Shown here piece by piece: positions 7,687 through 14,547 of a stretch of DNA of 23,899 nucleotides. A model generated the notes under the pieces. That model was given only the letters and a program-made list of their open reading frames with translations. It ran no database searches and was not told where the DNA came from. Position 1 is the stretch's first letter. Each line of letters opens with the position of its first letter. The stretch is taken from NCBI GenBank assembly GCA_900548215.1, contig URJI01000040.1, positions 1-23,899 of the forward strand, read 5' to 3'. Source of the DNA: an uncultured Coprococcus sp. GTDB taxonomy: Bacteria > Bacillota > Clostridia > Lachnospirales > Lachnospiraceae. The translations under genes and the position numbers were made by a program.

Positions 7687-7808
7687 AGGAGGTGGATGTG
7701 GTAAGCTATGTCATGCATGGAGAAATGCAAATAGAGAAAAAGGGTGAGGTTTTGATATGTACAACATATTGGTATGTGATGATGAGAAAGATATTGTGTC
7801 AGCGATAG
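7687..7808 (+). other. Orphan Shine-Dalgarno and short upstream reading frame
   Basis: A perfect AGGAGG (7687-7692) sits 65 nt before the response regulator start. Two tiny frames follow it: ATG-TGG-TAA (7696-7704), and a GTG frame of 36 codons (7698-7808) that runs into the regulator gene in another frame. Either could be a leader peptide coupled to the regulator. Nothing about their sequences is recognisable, so the coding call is weak. Confidence 0.2.
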
Positions 7809-8446
7809 AGATATATCTTAGAACTGCAGGATACAGCGTATATAGAGCATATAATGGAAGAGAAGCCATAGAGTCTGTAAAAAATAATGACATACATCTT
7901 GTGATAATGGATGTGATGATGCCTGAGATGGATGGTATCACATCTATGGCACACATAAGAGAGGACAGCAATGTTCCTGTGATAATGCTGACGGCAAAGA
8001 GTGAGGATACGGACAAGATACTTGGTCTTGAGGTTGGAGCGGATGATTATGTGACAAAGCCGTTCAATCCGGTTGAACTTCTGGCGAGGGTGAAATCACA
8101 GCTCAGAAGATATATGCTGCTTGGCGGTGGTTGTGAGAAAAGTGATAGGCTGGTTATAGGCGGTATAGAACTCGATGATAAATCAAAACAGGTCATGTTG
8201 GACGGCATACTTATGAGCCTTACTCCAACAGAATATGATATATTGAAGCTGCTCATGGAAAATCCGGGCAAGGTTTTCTCCACAAAGGAGATATACAGAG
8301 CCGTATGGAATGCGGATCCTATGGGAGCTGAAGGATCTGTGGCTGTGCATATAAGACATTTGAGAGAAAAGATAGAGATCAACCCTTCGGACCCAAGATA
8401 TATAAAGGTTATCTGGGGAAGGGGATATATGGTGGAGGGAAAATAA
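7757..8446 (+). CDS. OmpR/PhoB-type response regulator
   Basis: The 229-aa protein has a receiver domain (1-120) with acidic pocket D8/D9, phospho-acceptor D52 in VIMDVMMPEMDG, switch T79 and K101 in TKPF. A winged-helix DNA-binding domain (about 130-227) has LTPTEYDILKLLMENPGKVFS and the wing region ending KVIWGRGYMVEG. It resembles VanR/CssR-like regulators of Gram-positive bacteria. It is phosphorylated by the sensor kinase encoded immediately downstream and then binds promoter DNA as a dimer. The ribosome site is GGGTGAGG. Its stop codon is directly followed by the kinase start, which indicates coupled translation. Confidence 0.96.
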   Translation: MYNILVCDDEKDIVSAIEIYLRTAGYSVYRAYNGREAIESVKNNDIHLVIMDVMMPEMDGITSMAHIREDSNVPVIMLTAKSEDTDKILGLEVGADDYVTKPFNPVELLARVKSQLRRYMLLGGGCEKSDRLVIGGIELDDKSKQVMLDGILMSLTPTEYDILKLLMENPGKVFSTKEIYRAVWNADPMGAEGSVAVHIRHLREKIEINPSDPRYIKVIWGRGYMVEGK

Positions 8447-10915
8447 TTGGGAAAAACTATATATAGAATAAGAGGAAATGTATTTTTAAAATTGTTTATA
8501 TATATACTCGTCACATTGCTGGCTTATTCGGCCATGTGTTTTGGTGGCCTGATGTGGCAGGGATTATATATGGATGTGTCATCAGACTCTGAACAGAATA
8601 TGATGGTGTATCGTAATCTGGTGGACAACTATGTGACGGGTGTTGAAGAATCATTAATGGACGCCGAACGTACTTATGTTGAAAATGTTGTGTCAGATAT
8701 GACAAATGTAAGCAGTTATTCCGATTTTCTTATGAAAGATTTCGACGGTGATGGTGTAATTGGAGCTTCTGATGTCGCTGCAAAGATAAAGGAACACGAC
8801 CTGGCAGAACGTATAACATCACAGCCGGTATATGGTGATATTGAGTCCAGGGGAGATCTTGCTTATGAATTGGATATGAGATATGTCCGTAATTCCGGTG
8901 ATGAACAAAAAATGTTTTCAAGAATATTTGGCAATTCTGGATTGGCAACGGATTCTGATGATGCGGAGGATTACAGATATGGCGTGGATACAGTGGAGGT
9001 TCCTGTCGTAAAGTATGCAGCATTTGACGTTGAGAGTGATATGGAGGAAATGTACAGTAAGCTCATGGATTCCATGTATAATGAAGAAAAAAATGACTAT
9101 ACAGACAGTGAAAGTCTTGAACAGATAAATAAGGAGCAGCCGGCCACGACTGAGGCAGTGGCCACGACTGAGACTCCGTCAGAGATGGAGAGTGATATAG
9201 ATTCTGAATACAACATAGAAATCAGGAAAAGAAGCTATTATGAAATGAGCGACATGTTGTACAAAGGAGAGTATCCAGTCTCGGTCCAAAAGGAATACTT
9301 TGATGGTGCATATAGTGGCGGACAGGTTGTATCTGGAGGATATGTACTCAAGCTGACGTATGGGAGTGCGCACATAAACATGTATTCTACGGTTTATGTG
9401 GATCATATTGCTGTAGTCAAAAATATAAATGATGAAAATCCTGATATTTTAATTAATCTGAAGGCGTGGAAGACGAATTTTGATAAAATAGTTTCTGCAG
9501 CCATAATTCTGGCTCTGAGCTGTATAGTGCTGACATTGGTTACTATGATAAACTCTGGGGTAAAGGCTGGGGAGAAGACGATAAAACTGTCGAGAGTTGA
9601 ATCGGTGTTTACGGAAGTTCCGATAGCTCTGTTTGCCGGAGCTGTTCTGGTGTTTATTCTGCTGCTTAGAAATATGTTTGAGGTATCCAAGACGGAGATG
9701 GACACTGATCTAAGTTTTGCTACTGACAGAATTTTCTATCTGGCAACACTAGTCCCGATGGCTGTTTTGTACACAGCTGCATTATTGATGGTCAATAATC
9801 TTTTTGCAAAGATCAAGGCAGGCAGACTTATATCTGACAGTGCGGTCATCAGGTTTATCAGATGGACTTTCAGAAAAATAGCAGGTATGTTTCGATATAT
9901 CAGGAGAAATGTAAAGCTTGGCTGGAGAGGTGTTATTGTATATATTGCTATAACGTTATTTGAGCTGGCTGCTCTCGCAGTTTTGTGCGGCATGGTGGGC
10001 AGTGGTGAGCTGGTGCTGCTGTATATAATATTTAAAACGGTATGTATAGTAATAATACTAATCATCTCGGCGCAGGTCAGGGAATTATATCTGTGTGCTA
10101 TGGACATGGCAAACGGCAATCTGGACAGAAAGGCTGATATCAGAAAGATGTTCTGGATATTCAAAGCCCATGGTGAGCATCTTAATCAGATAGGTGATGG
10201 AATGGCGAAAGCTGTAGATGAGAGAATGAAGAGCGAACATTTGAAGACAGAGCTCATAACAAATGTGTCCCATGATATAAAGACACCGCTAACTTCGATA
10301 ATCAACTACGTCGATCTGCTTGAAAAGGGTGAAATAGATGAAAAGACAGAGGCAGAGTATATAGAAGTTCTGTCCAGACAGTCATCCAGGCTTAAAAAAC
10401 TTATAGAAGATCTTGTTGAAGCTTCAAAAGCGTCTACCGGAAATATCCAGATGAATTTTGCAGATATAGATGCGGGCATGCTGCTTGAGCAGGCTGTAGC
10501 GGAGTATTCCGATAAACTTGAAAGTGCAGGACTTAGTGTTGTGTTTGCAAAACCTGATGAACCGGCAGTAGTCATTGCTGACGGGCAATATCTATGGAGA
10601 GTGTTTGACAATCTGCTGGCAAATATAAGTAAATACGCAATGAGAGGAACCAGAGTGTATGCCACGGTTTTTAGTGATGACAGCGGTACCCGGATAGAGT
10701 TTAAAAATATCTCAAGAGAGGCACTTAATATATCCAGCGATGAGCTTATGGAGAGATTTGTGAGGGGAGACAGTTCCAGGAATACTGAGGGAAGCGGACT
10801 CGGGCTTTCCATTGCAAACAGTCTGTGTTCACTCATGAATGCAGAGTTCAGGATAAGTATAGATGGAGATCTGTTTAAGGCGGTAATATCATTTAAAAAA
10901 GTTATTGACAACTAA
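8447..10915 (+). CDS. Large multi-pass sensor histidine kinase with extracytoplasmic EF-hand-like loop
   Basis: The 822-aa protein is much longer than a typical kinase of this type. An N-terminal membrane helix (about 13-37) is followed by an external region of some 310 residues. A canonical calcium-loop pattern, DFDGDGVIGASD (98-109), lies there, along with a Thr/Glu-rich linker (ATTEAVATTETPSE). About five or six more helices follow (349-545). The kinase core is C-terminal: H-box with H609 in NVSHDIKTPLTS, N-box N722 in FDNLLANISKY, and G-box GSGLGL (782-787). It should autophosphorylate H609 and pass the phosphate to the regulator upstream. The start is TTG at 8447, directly after the regulator stop and 7 nt after GGTGGAGGGA. 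The signal is unknown; calcium binding is inferred from the loop only. Confidence 0.93.
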   Translation: MGKTIYRIRGNVFLKLFIYILVTLLAYSAMCFGGLMWQGLYMDVSSDSEQNMMVYRNLVDNYVTGVEESLMDAERTYVENVVSDMTNVSSYSDFLMKDFDGDGVIGASDVAAKIKEHDLAERITSQPVYGDIESRGDLAYELDMRYVRNSGDEQKMFSRIFGNSGLATDSDDAEDYRYGVDTVEVPVVKYAAFDVESDMEEMYSKLMDSMYNEEKNDYTDSESLEQINKEQPATTEAVATTETPSEMESDIDSEYNIEIRKRSYYEMSDMLYKGEYPVSVQKEYFDGAYSGGQVVSGGYVLKLTYGSAHINMYSTVYVDHIAVVKNINDENPDILINLKAWKTNFDKIVSAAIILALSCIVLTLVTMINSGVKAGEKTIKLSRVESVFTEVPIALFAGAVLVFILLLRNMFEVSKTEMDTDLSFATDRIFYLATLVPMAVLYTAALLMVNNLFAKIKAGRLISDSAVIRFIRWTFRKIAGMFRYIRRNVKLGWRGVIVYIAITLFELAALAVLCGMVGSGELVLLYIIFKTVCIVIILIISAQVRELYLCAMDMANGNLDRKADIRKMFWIFKAHGEHLNQIGDGMAKAVDERMKSEHLKTELITNVSHDIKTPLTSIINYVDLLEKGEIDEKTEAEYIEVLSRQSSRLKKLIEDLVEASKASTGNIQMNFADIDAGMLLEQAVAEYSDKLESAGLSVVFAKPDEPAVVIADGQYLWRVFDNLLANISKYAMRGTRVYATVFSDDSGTRIEFKNISREALNISSDELMERFVRGDSSRNTEGSGLGLSIANSLCSLMNAEFRISIDGDLFKAVISFKKVIDN

Positions 10916-10933
10916 TGACAGTTAGTGCATACT
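10905..10933 (+). promoter_or_regulatory. Promoter of the Fur-like/HMA gene pair
   Basis: TTGACA (10905-10910), 17 nt, CATACT (10928-10933). The -35 lies inside the last codons of the kinase gene. The -10 is covered by the palindrome at 10921-10936, the arrangement expected for repression. Confidence 0.6.
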
Positions 10934-10936
10934 AAC
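10921..10936. promoter_or_regulatory. Palindromic operator candidate
   Basis: GTTAGTGCATACTAAC is a 6-bp dyad (GTTAGT/ACTAAC) around GCAT. It overlaps the -10 of the promoter for the Fur-like gene. The TTAG-6-CTAA pattern is reminiscent of metal-responsive DtxR-type boxes. A second, looser dyad TGATAAT/ATTATGA at 10942-10961 resembles half-sites of Fur boxes. Which protein binds is unknown; autoregulation is the simplest guess. Confidence 0.5.
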
Positions 10937-10989
10937 CTTGATGATAATATTTTCATTATGAAGATTGTTATTACAAGGAGGCGGATGCA

Positions 10990-11472
10990 GTGGCGAGTGA
11001 TAAGATTGAGACAGAAAAGAATAATATAGATGACACAGGTATCCAGAGAACTGCGATGCAAAAGGAGATTGTTATCAGCAGGCTCAGAGAGCGTGGCTGC
11101 AGGATAACCAGACAGAGAATGATGCTGCTGGACATAATACTTGGTGAGGAGTGTTCATCATGTAAGGAGATTTATTATAAGGCGGCAAAACAGGACAGCC
11201 GGATAGGATCGGCAACTGTGTACAGAATGGTTAATACTCTTGAGGATATAGGGGCAATAAACAGAAAGAACATGTACAAGGTTGCCTGTGGTGCAAATTG
11301 TGGTATAGAGGATGCCTGTGTCATTGAACTTGACGATTCATCAAGTATTGAGCTGTCAGCAAAGGAGTGGAACAGGATAATAAGAGCTGGTCTTATGGCG
11401 GGTGGATATATTGAAAATCAGTCTGTAATAGGAGTGAATGTAAAGCCTTGTGGCTGCGGCACATGCTGCTAA
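10990..11472 (+). CDS. Atypical Fur-family regulator, cysteine-rich and histidine-free
   Basis: The 160-aa protein has the Fur N-terminal winged helix, with RLRERGCRITRQRMMLLDII (31-50) and recognition helix GSATVYRMVNTLEDIGAINR (73-92). The rest is unusual. Not one histidine is present, so the canonical His-rich metal sites of Fur, Zur and PerR cannot form. Instead there are ten cysteines: C37, C55, C58, C100, C104, C110 and a tail CGCGTCC with C154, C156, C159 and C160. The dimerization domain is poorly conserved. It may sense a thiophilic metal or redox state through cysteines. The start is GTG 10990 after AAGGAGGCGG. It lies 33 nt before a gene for an HMA metal-binding protein and behind a promoter with an overlapping palindrome. 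Confidence 0.85.
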   Translation: MASDKIETEKNNIDDTGIQRTAMQKEIVISRLRERGCRITRQRMMLLDIILGEECSSCKEIYYKAAKQDSRIGSATVYRMVNTLEDIGAINRKNMYKVACGANCGIEDACVIELDDSSSIELSAKEWNRIIRAGLMAGGYIENQSVIGVNVKPCGCGTCC

Positions 11473-11505
11473 TGCTTATTATAAAGTTAAAGGAGATGAA
11501 TTGTG

Positions 11506-11862
11506 ATGGGTGGAACGATATTAGTTGTATGTATTCTTCTGCTTATTGTGGTTTGTGCTGTCATAAGTTCAGCAAAGCATTTCAAAGGTGAGGGTGGATG
11601 CTGTGGAGGCGGTGGTTCTGTAAGGATTAAAGGTGACAGAATCAAAAATGTAGTTGCAGTGAAGACAATGATCATAGATGGTATGCATTGCAGTAACTGT
11701 TCAAGCCGTGTACAGAATGCGCTGAATGGACTGGGACAGGTGAATGCGAAGGTTGATCTGAAAAAAAAACAGGCGGTTGTAAAACTTGGAAGAGAGATTT
11801 CTGATGAAGAACTTAAACAGTGTGTGGAGAGAGCTGGATACACTGTTCAGATGATAAAATAA
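11506..11862 (+). CDS. Membrane-anchored heavy-metal-associated (HMA) domain protein
   Basis: The 118-aa protein has one N-terminal membrane helix (about 3-22), then a short Lys/Gly linker with GGCCGGGG (30-37) and a single HMA ferredoxin-like domain (about 48-118) with the metal motif GMHCSNC (C62, C65). HMA domains carry Cu+ or other soft metals to P-type ATPases. The N-terminal part looks like small FeoB-associated cysteine-rich membrane proteins. The tether would hold the HMA domain at the cytoplasmic membrane face, but no ATPase gene is nearby. AGGAG is 10 nt before this ATG; a GTG one codon upstream (11503) is an equally possible start. It is probably cotranscribed with the Fur-like regulator, which suggests a metal-responsive unit. 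Confidence 0.85.
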   Translation: MGGTILVVCILLLIVVCAVISSAKHFKGEGGCCGGGGSVRIKGDRIKNVVAVKTMIIDGMHCSNCSSRVQNALNGLGQVNAKVDLKKKQAVVKLGREISDEELKQCVERAGYTVQMIK

Positions 11863-11890
11863 AAAATTGTAAAAAATTTTCAAAAAATTG

Positions 11891-11919
11891 TTGACAGTTC
11901 TAATAGCATATGTTACAAT
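11891..11919 (+). promoter_or_regulatory. Promoter of tRNA-Gly
   Basis: TTGACA (11891-11896), 17 nt, TACAAT (11914-11919), about 45 nt upstream of the tRNA 5' end. The 28 nt before it, after the HMA stop, are a run of A/T tracts. Confidence 0.85.
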
Positions 11920-11964
11920 CCATATTGTTGTGAGGAACACAAGAGAAAACATCACAACAGTTAA

Positions 11965-12036
11965 GCGCGAGTGGCTCAGCGGTGGAGCATCTCCTTGCCA
12001 AGGAGAGGGTCGCGGGTTCGATTCCCGTCTCGCGCT
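11965..12036 (+). tRNA. tRNA-Gly (anticodon GCC)
   Basis: A complete 72-nt cloverleaf: acceptor GCGCGAG/CTCGCGC, D-arm GCTCAGCGGTGGAGC, anticodon stem TCTCC/GGAGA with loop TTGCCAA (anticodon GCC), T-arm GCGGG-TTCGATT-CCCGT, and discriminator T. The CCA end is not encoded. It reads GGC/GGU glycine codons. Confidence 0.97.
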
Positions 12037-12057
12037 CTTTAATATTAATTGGTATAT

Positions 12058-12086
12058 CAGAGCTTGTGCTCTGTTTTTTTTATTTT
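12058..12086 (+). terminator. Terminator of tRNA-Gly
   Basis: Stem CAGAGC (12058-12063), loop TTGT, stem GCTCTG (12068-12073), then seven T and a further AT run. Confidence 0.88.
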
Positions 12087-12114
12087 ATATCCTGTATTTA
12101 ATACTATTTAACTA

Positions 12115-12142
12115 TTGAATATATGTTGCATAGTGTTATAAT
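12115..12142 (+). promoter_or_regulatory. Promoter of the LtaS-like gene
   Basis: TTGAAT (12115-12120), 16 nt, TATAAT (12137-12142), with an upstream TG (12134-12135) making an extended -10. It lies 58 nt before the start codon. Confidence 0.75.
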
Positions 12143-12199
12143 CAATCACGATTATCTATGAAGTATTTGAATTAGTTTTTTAGAGGTATATATTAGATT

Positions 12200-14356
12200 A
12201 TGAAAGACAGACTTAAGAATTTTCATCATTCGGCAGTTTTTATCTGCCTTGTGCTTTCGATTGTTCTGGATATAGTTTTGGAAGCTCTTGGAAGGCACTC
12301 GCTTTTTAAGGCGGTTTCTTATGTGTGGGATCAGCCGCTTATATTCCTTTACAACTGCTCGATAATATTTTTCACACTGACACTTGTTCTTCTCATGAGA
12401 AAGAGGATATTTGGGTTCTGTGTGATTTCATTTGCATGGCTGCTTCTAGGTGTGACGAACTGCATAGTTCTTGGGTTCAGAATAACACCATTTTCAGCGA
12501 TAGATATGCTTATGGCGAGCAATACGATCACGATTATTGACAAATATTTTTCAACGTGGCAGATCGTGTTGATTGCGGTGCTGCTATTTATTGCACTTGC
12601 GGCGATTATAGTTTTGTTCATAAAATCGCCTACAGTAACAGGAAATATATACAGAACAAGGACTACAGTATTCATAGTCGCCACATTTTGCTGTGTCATG
12701 CTGTTTACCAGAATAGCCCTGAATGCGCAGACTATATCAGATAATTTCTCAAATCTTGCCACGGCATACAATAATTATGGTTTTGTATATTGTTTCTCAA
12801 ACAGTGTGGTGGATGTGGGGATAGGAGAACCGGACGATTACAGCGAAGAGAAGATGCTGGAGATTAAGGCTGATCTTGATGAAGTCGGAACATCGGAGTC
12901 TACACTGGGTGATATAAAGCCTAATGTGATATTTGTGCAGTTGGAATCATTCATGGATCCGTCATATGTAAAGTGTCTCAGATTCAACAAGAATCCAATA
13001 CCTAACTTCACATATTTAAAGGAAAAATATACATCAGGATTTTTGACTATGCCGGCTATAGGCGCCGGAACGGCCAATTCAGAATTTGAAGTGTTGACGG
13101 GATTCAACGTTGCATATTTTGGTGCAGGTGAGTATCCATATAAGACGATACTTGGCAAGCAGACCATAGAGTCTATGGCGACCCAGCTTAAGCTGGATGG
13201 TTATTCTACCCACGCAATGCACAACCATGATGGTACTTTTTACGACAGATATAAAGTGTATAAGAACATGGGATTTGATACATTCACACCGATGGAATAT
13301 ATGTACAATCTTGAACATACACAGAAGAATTGGGAGAAGGATAATGTCCTGACAGGTGAGATCATGAAGACTCTTGATTCAACCGATGGAAGAGATTTTA
13401 TTTTTACAGTCAGTGTTCAGGGGCATGGAAGATATCCGTCTGAACTTGATGAAGAGAATTTTGATTATCCAATAAGGGTTGCAGGAACCGGCAATGAGGC
13501 ACTTGATACACAGTGGACCTATTACTGCAATCAGCTTCATGAGATGGATCAGTTTATCGGTGATCTGGTCAGCAAACTGAAGTATCTGCATGAACCTGTT
13601 GTGCTTGTCATGTATGGGGATCATCTTCCGGGATTTGACATGACAAATGATGATATAGTCAATGGCGATATGTATCAGACTGAATATATTGTGTGGAGCA
13701 ATATTAGTGGTTTTCCGACAGAAAAGGAAGATATAGCGGCATATCAGCTCAGCACAAAGGTTTTTGATATGCTTGGATTTGATAAGAGCTATGTTCAGAA
13801 GTTTCAGACTGAGTATAAACCTGGTGATGAGAACTATGATGATGAATTAAAGCTTATAGAATATGATATGCTTTATGGAAAACGGTACATGTATCCGGAT
13901 GGATGGCCGTATGAACCGACAGATATGCAATATGGAATAGAACCAATACGTATCACGGGAGTGGAAAAGGGAACATATGTTGTTCCGGATGAACCTGCAT
14001 CTGCAGATGGTGTCTCTGGCACTGCGGTGGATGAATCTGCGGATAAGGATACGGAAAATACGGACAGAAATGAAAGCAGTGGCTTACAGCAGGAGACTGC
14101 GGAAGTGGTCAAAGAGACGCTGGAAGGTTATTATATACGTGGCGAGAACTTCAACGAATGTACATTTGCGTGGATTGACGGAGCCTTTGACAGCAACACC
14201 ATATATATAGATAGAAACACACTGTTCTTTCCGCATGACAGTTTTGAACCTGGAAAGGAGATATCGATCGCACAGGTAGGTGATGATGGTATTGATTTTG
14301 GAGTTGAAGACACATATGTCTATGAGGGTGATGAAACAGAATACGGTGAAAGATAA
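12200..14356 (+). CDS. Lipoteichoic acid synthase-like phosphoglycerol transferase with C-terminal extension
   Basis: The 718-aa protein has five predicted N-terminal helices (to about residue 175) and an external sulfatase-fold domain as in LtaS/MdoB enzymes, which move glycerol-phosphate from phosphatidylglycerol onto polymer. Seen are QLESF (E249, metal site), GAGTANSEFE with the nucleophile T291, HNHDGTFYDR and YGDHLPG (D474, H475). After the catalytic domain comes an extra part not found in Bacillus LtaS: an acidic Ser/Thr/Glu linker (about 595-640) and a small all-beta-looking module from GYYIRGENFNE (643) to the end, perhaps a wall- or polymer-binding domain. The ATG is preceded by AGAGG at long spacing. 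It has its own promoter after the tRNA terminator. Confidence 0.9.
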   Translation: MKDRLKNFHHSAVFICLVLSIVLDIVLEALGRHSLFKAVSYVWDQPLIFLYNCSIIFFTLTLVLLMRKRIFGFCVISFAWLLLGVTNCIVLGFRITPFSAIDMLMASNTITIIDKYFSTWQIVLIAVLLFIALAAIIVLFIKSPTVTGNIYRTRTTVFIVATFCCVMLFTRIALNAQTISDNFSNLATAYNNYGFVYCFSNSVVDVGIGEPDDYSEEKMLEIKADLDEVGTSESTLGDIKPNVIFVQLESFMDPSYVKCLRFNKNPIPNFTYLKEKYTSGFLTMPAIGAGTANSEFEVLTGFNVAYFGAGEYPYKTILGKQTIESMATQLKLDGYSTHAMHNHDGTFYDRYKVYKNMGFDTFTPMEYMYNLEHTQKNWEKDNVLTGEIMKTLDSTDGRDFIFTVSVQGHGRYPSELDEENFDYPIRVAGTGNEALDTQWTYYCNQLHEMDQFIGDLVSKLKYLHEPVVLVMYGDHLPGFDMTNDDIVNGDMYQTEYIVWSNISGFPTEKEDIAAYQLSTKVFDMLGFDKSYVQKFQTEYKPGDENYDDELKLIEYDMLYGKRYMYPDGWPYEPTDMQYGIEPIRITGVEKGTYVVPDEPASADGVSGTAVDESADKDTENTDRNESSGLQQETAEVVKETLEGYYIRGENFNECTFAWIDGAFDSNTIYIDRNTLFFPHDSFEPGKEISIAQVGDDGIDFGVEDTYVYEGDETEYGER

Positions 14357-14385
14357 AACTGAATACGTTGAAAGACAAAACTCCC

Positions 14386-14414
14386 TTGACAAGGTGTTTA
14401 GAATTTGTTAGCAT
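14386..14414 (+). promoter_or_regulatory. Promoter of guaB
   Basis: TTGACA (14386-14391), 17 nt, TAGCAT (14409-14414). Transcription would start near 14421, giving a leader of about 125 nt. Confidence 0.65.
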
Positions 14415-14427
14415 TGATAAAAAGTTG

Positions 14428-14464
14428 CATCACCCAACGCGATAAGTGTTGGGTGATGTGTTTT
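14428..14464 (+). other. Leader hairpin or terminator before guaB
   Basis: CATCACCCAAC (14428-14438) pairs perfectly with GTTGGGTGATG (14448-14458) over a 9-nt loop, followed by TGTTTT. If the upstream promoter is used, the hairpin starts within about 10 nt of the mRNA 5' end and could attenuate or stabilise the guaB message. It could instead end the LtaS-like transcript, which has no other terminator. The following 80 nt to the start codon show nothing else. Confidence 0.6.
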
Positions 14465-14547
14465 CTCTATTTAAGGCTAATTAAGTGCAGTCAACGGGTG
14501 CATGAGCATCCTGAAGATATTATTTTTACAGAAAGAGAGAGAAGAAA

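Noticed and set aside
9140..9175. Short repeat GGCCACGACTGAG in the sensor kinase gene
   Set aside because: It simply encodes the Thr/Glu-rich linker (ATTEAVATTET); two imperfectly spaced copies are not a separate element.
10306..10911. 201-codon open frame on the minus strand inside the sensor kinase gene
   Set aside because: It lies wholly antisense to the conserved kinase core, has no ribosome site and resembles no protein; it is a shadow frame.
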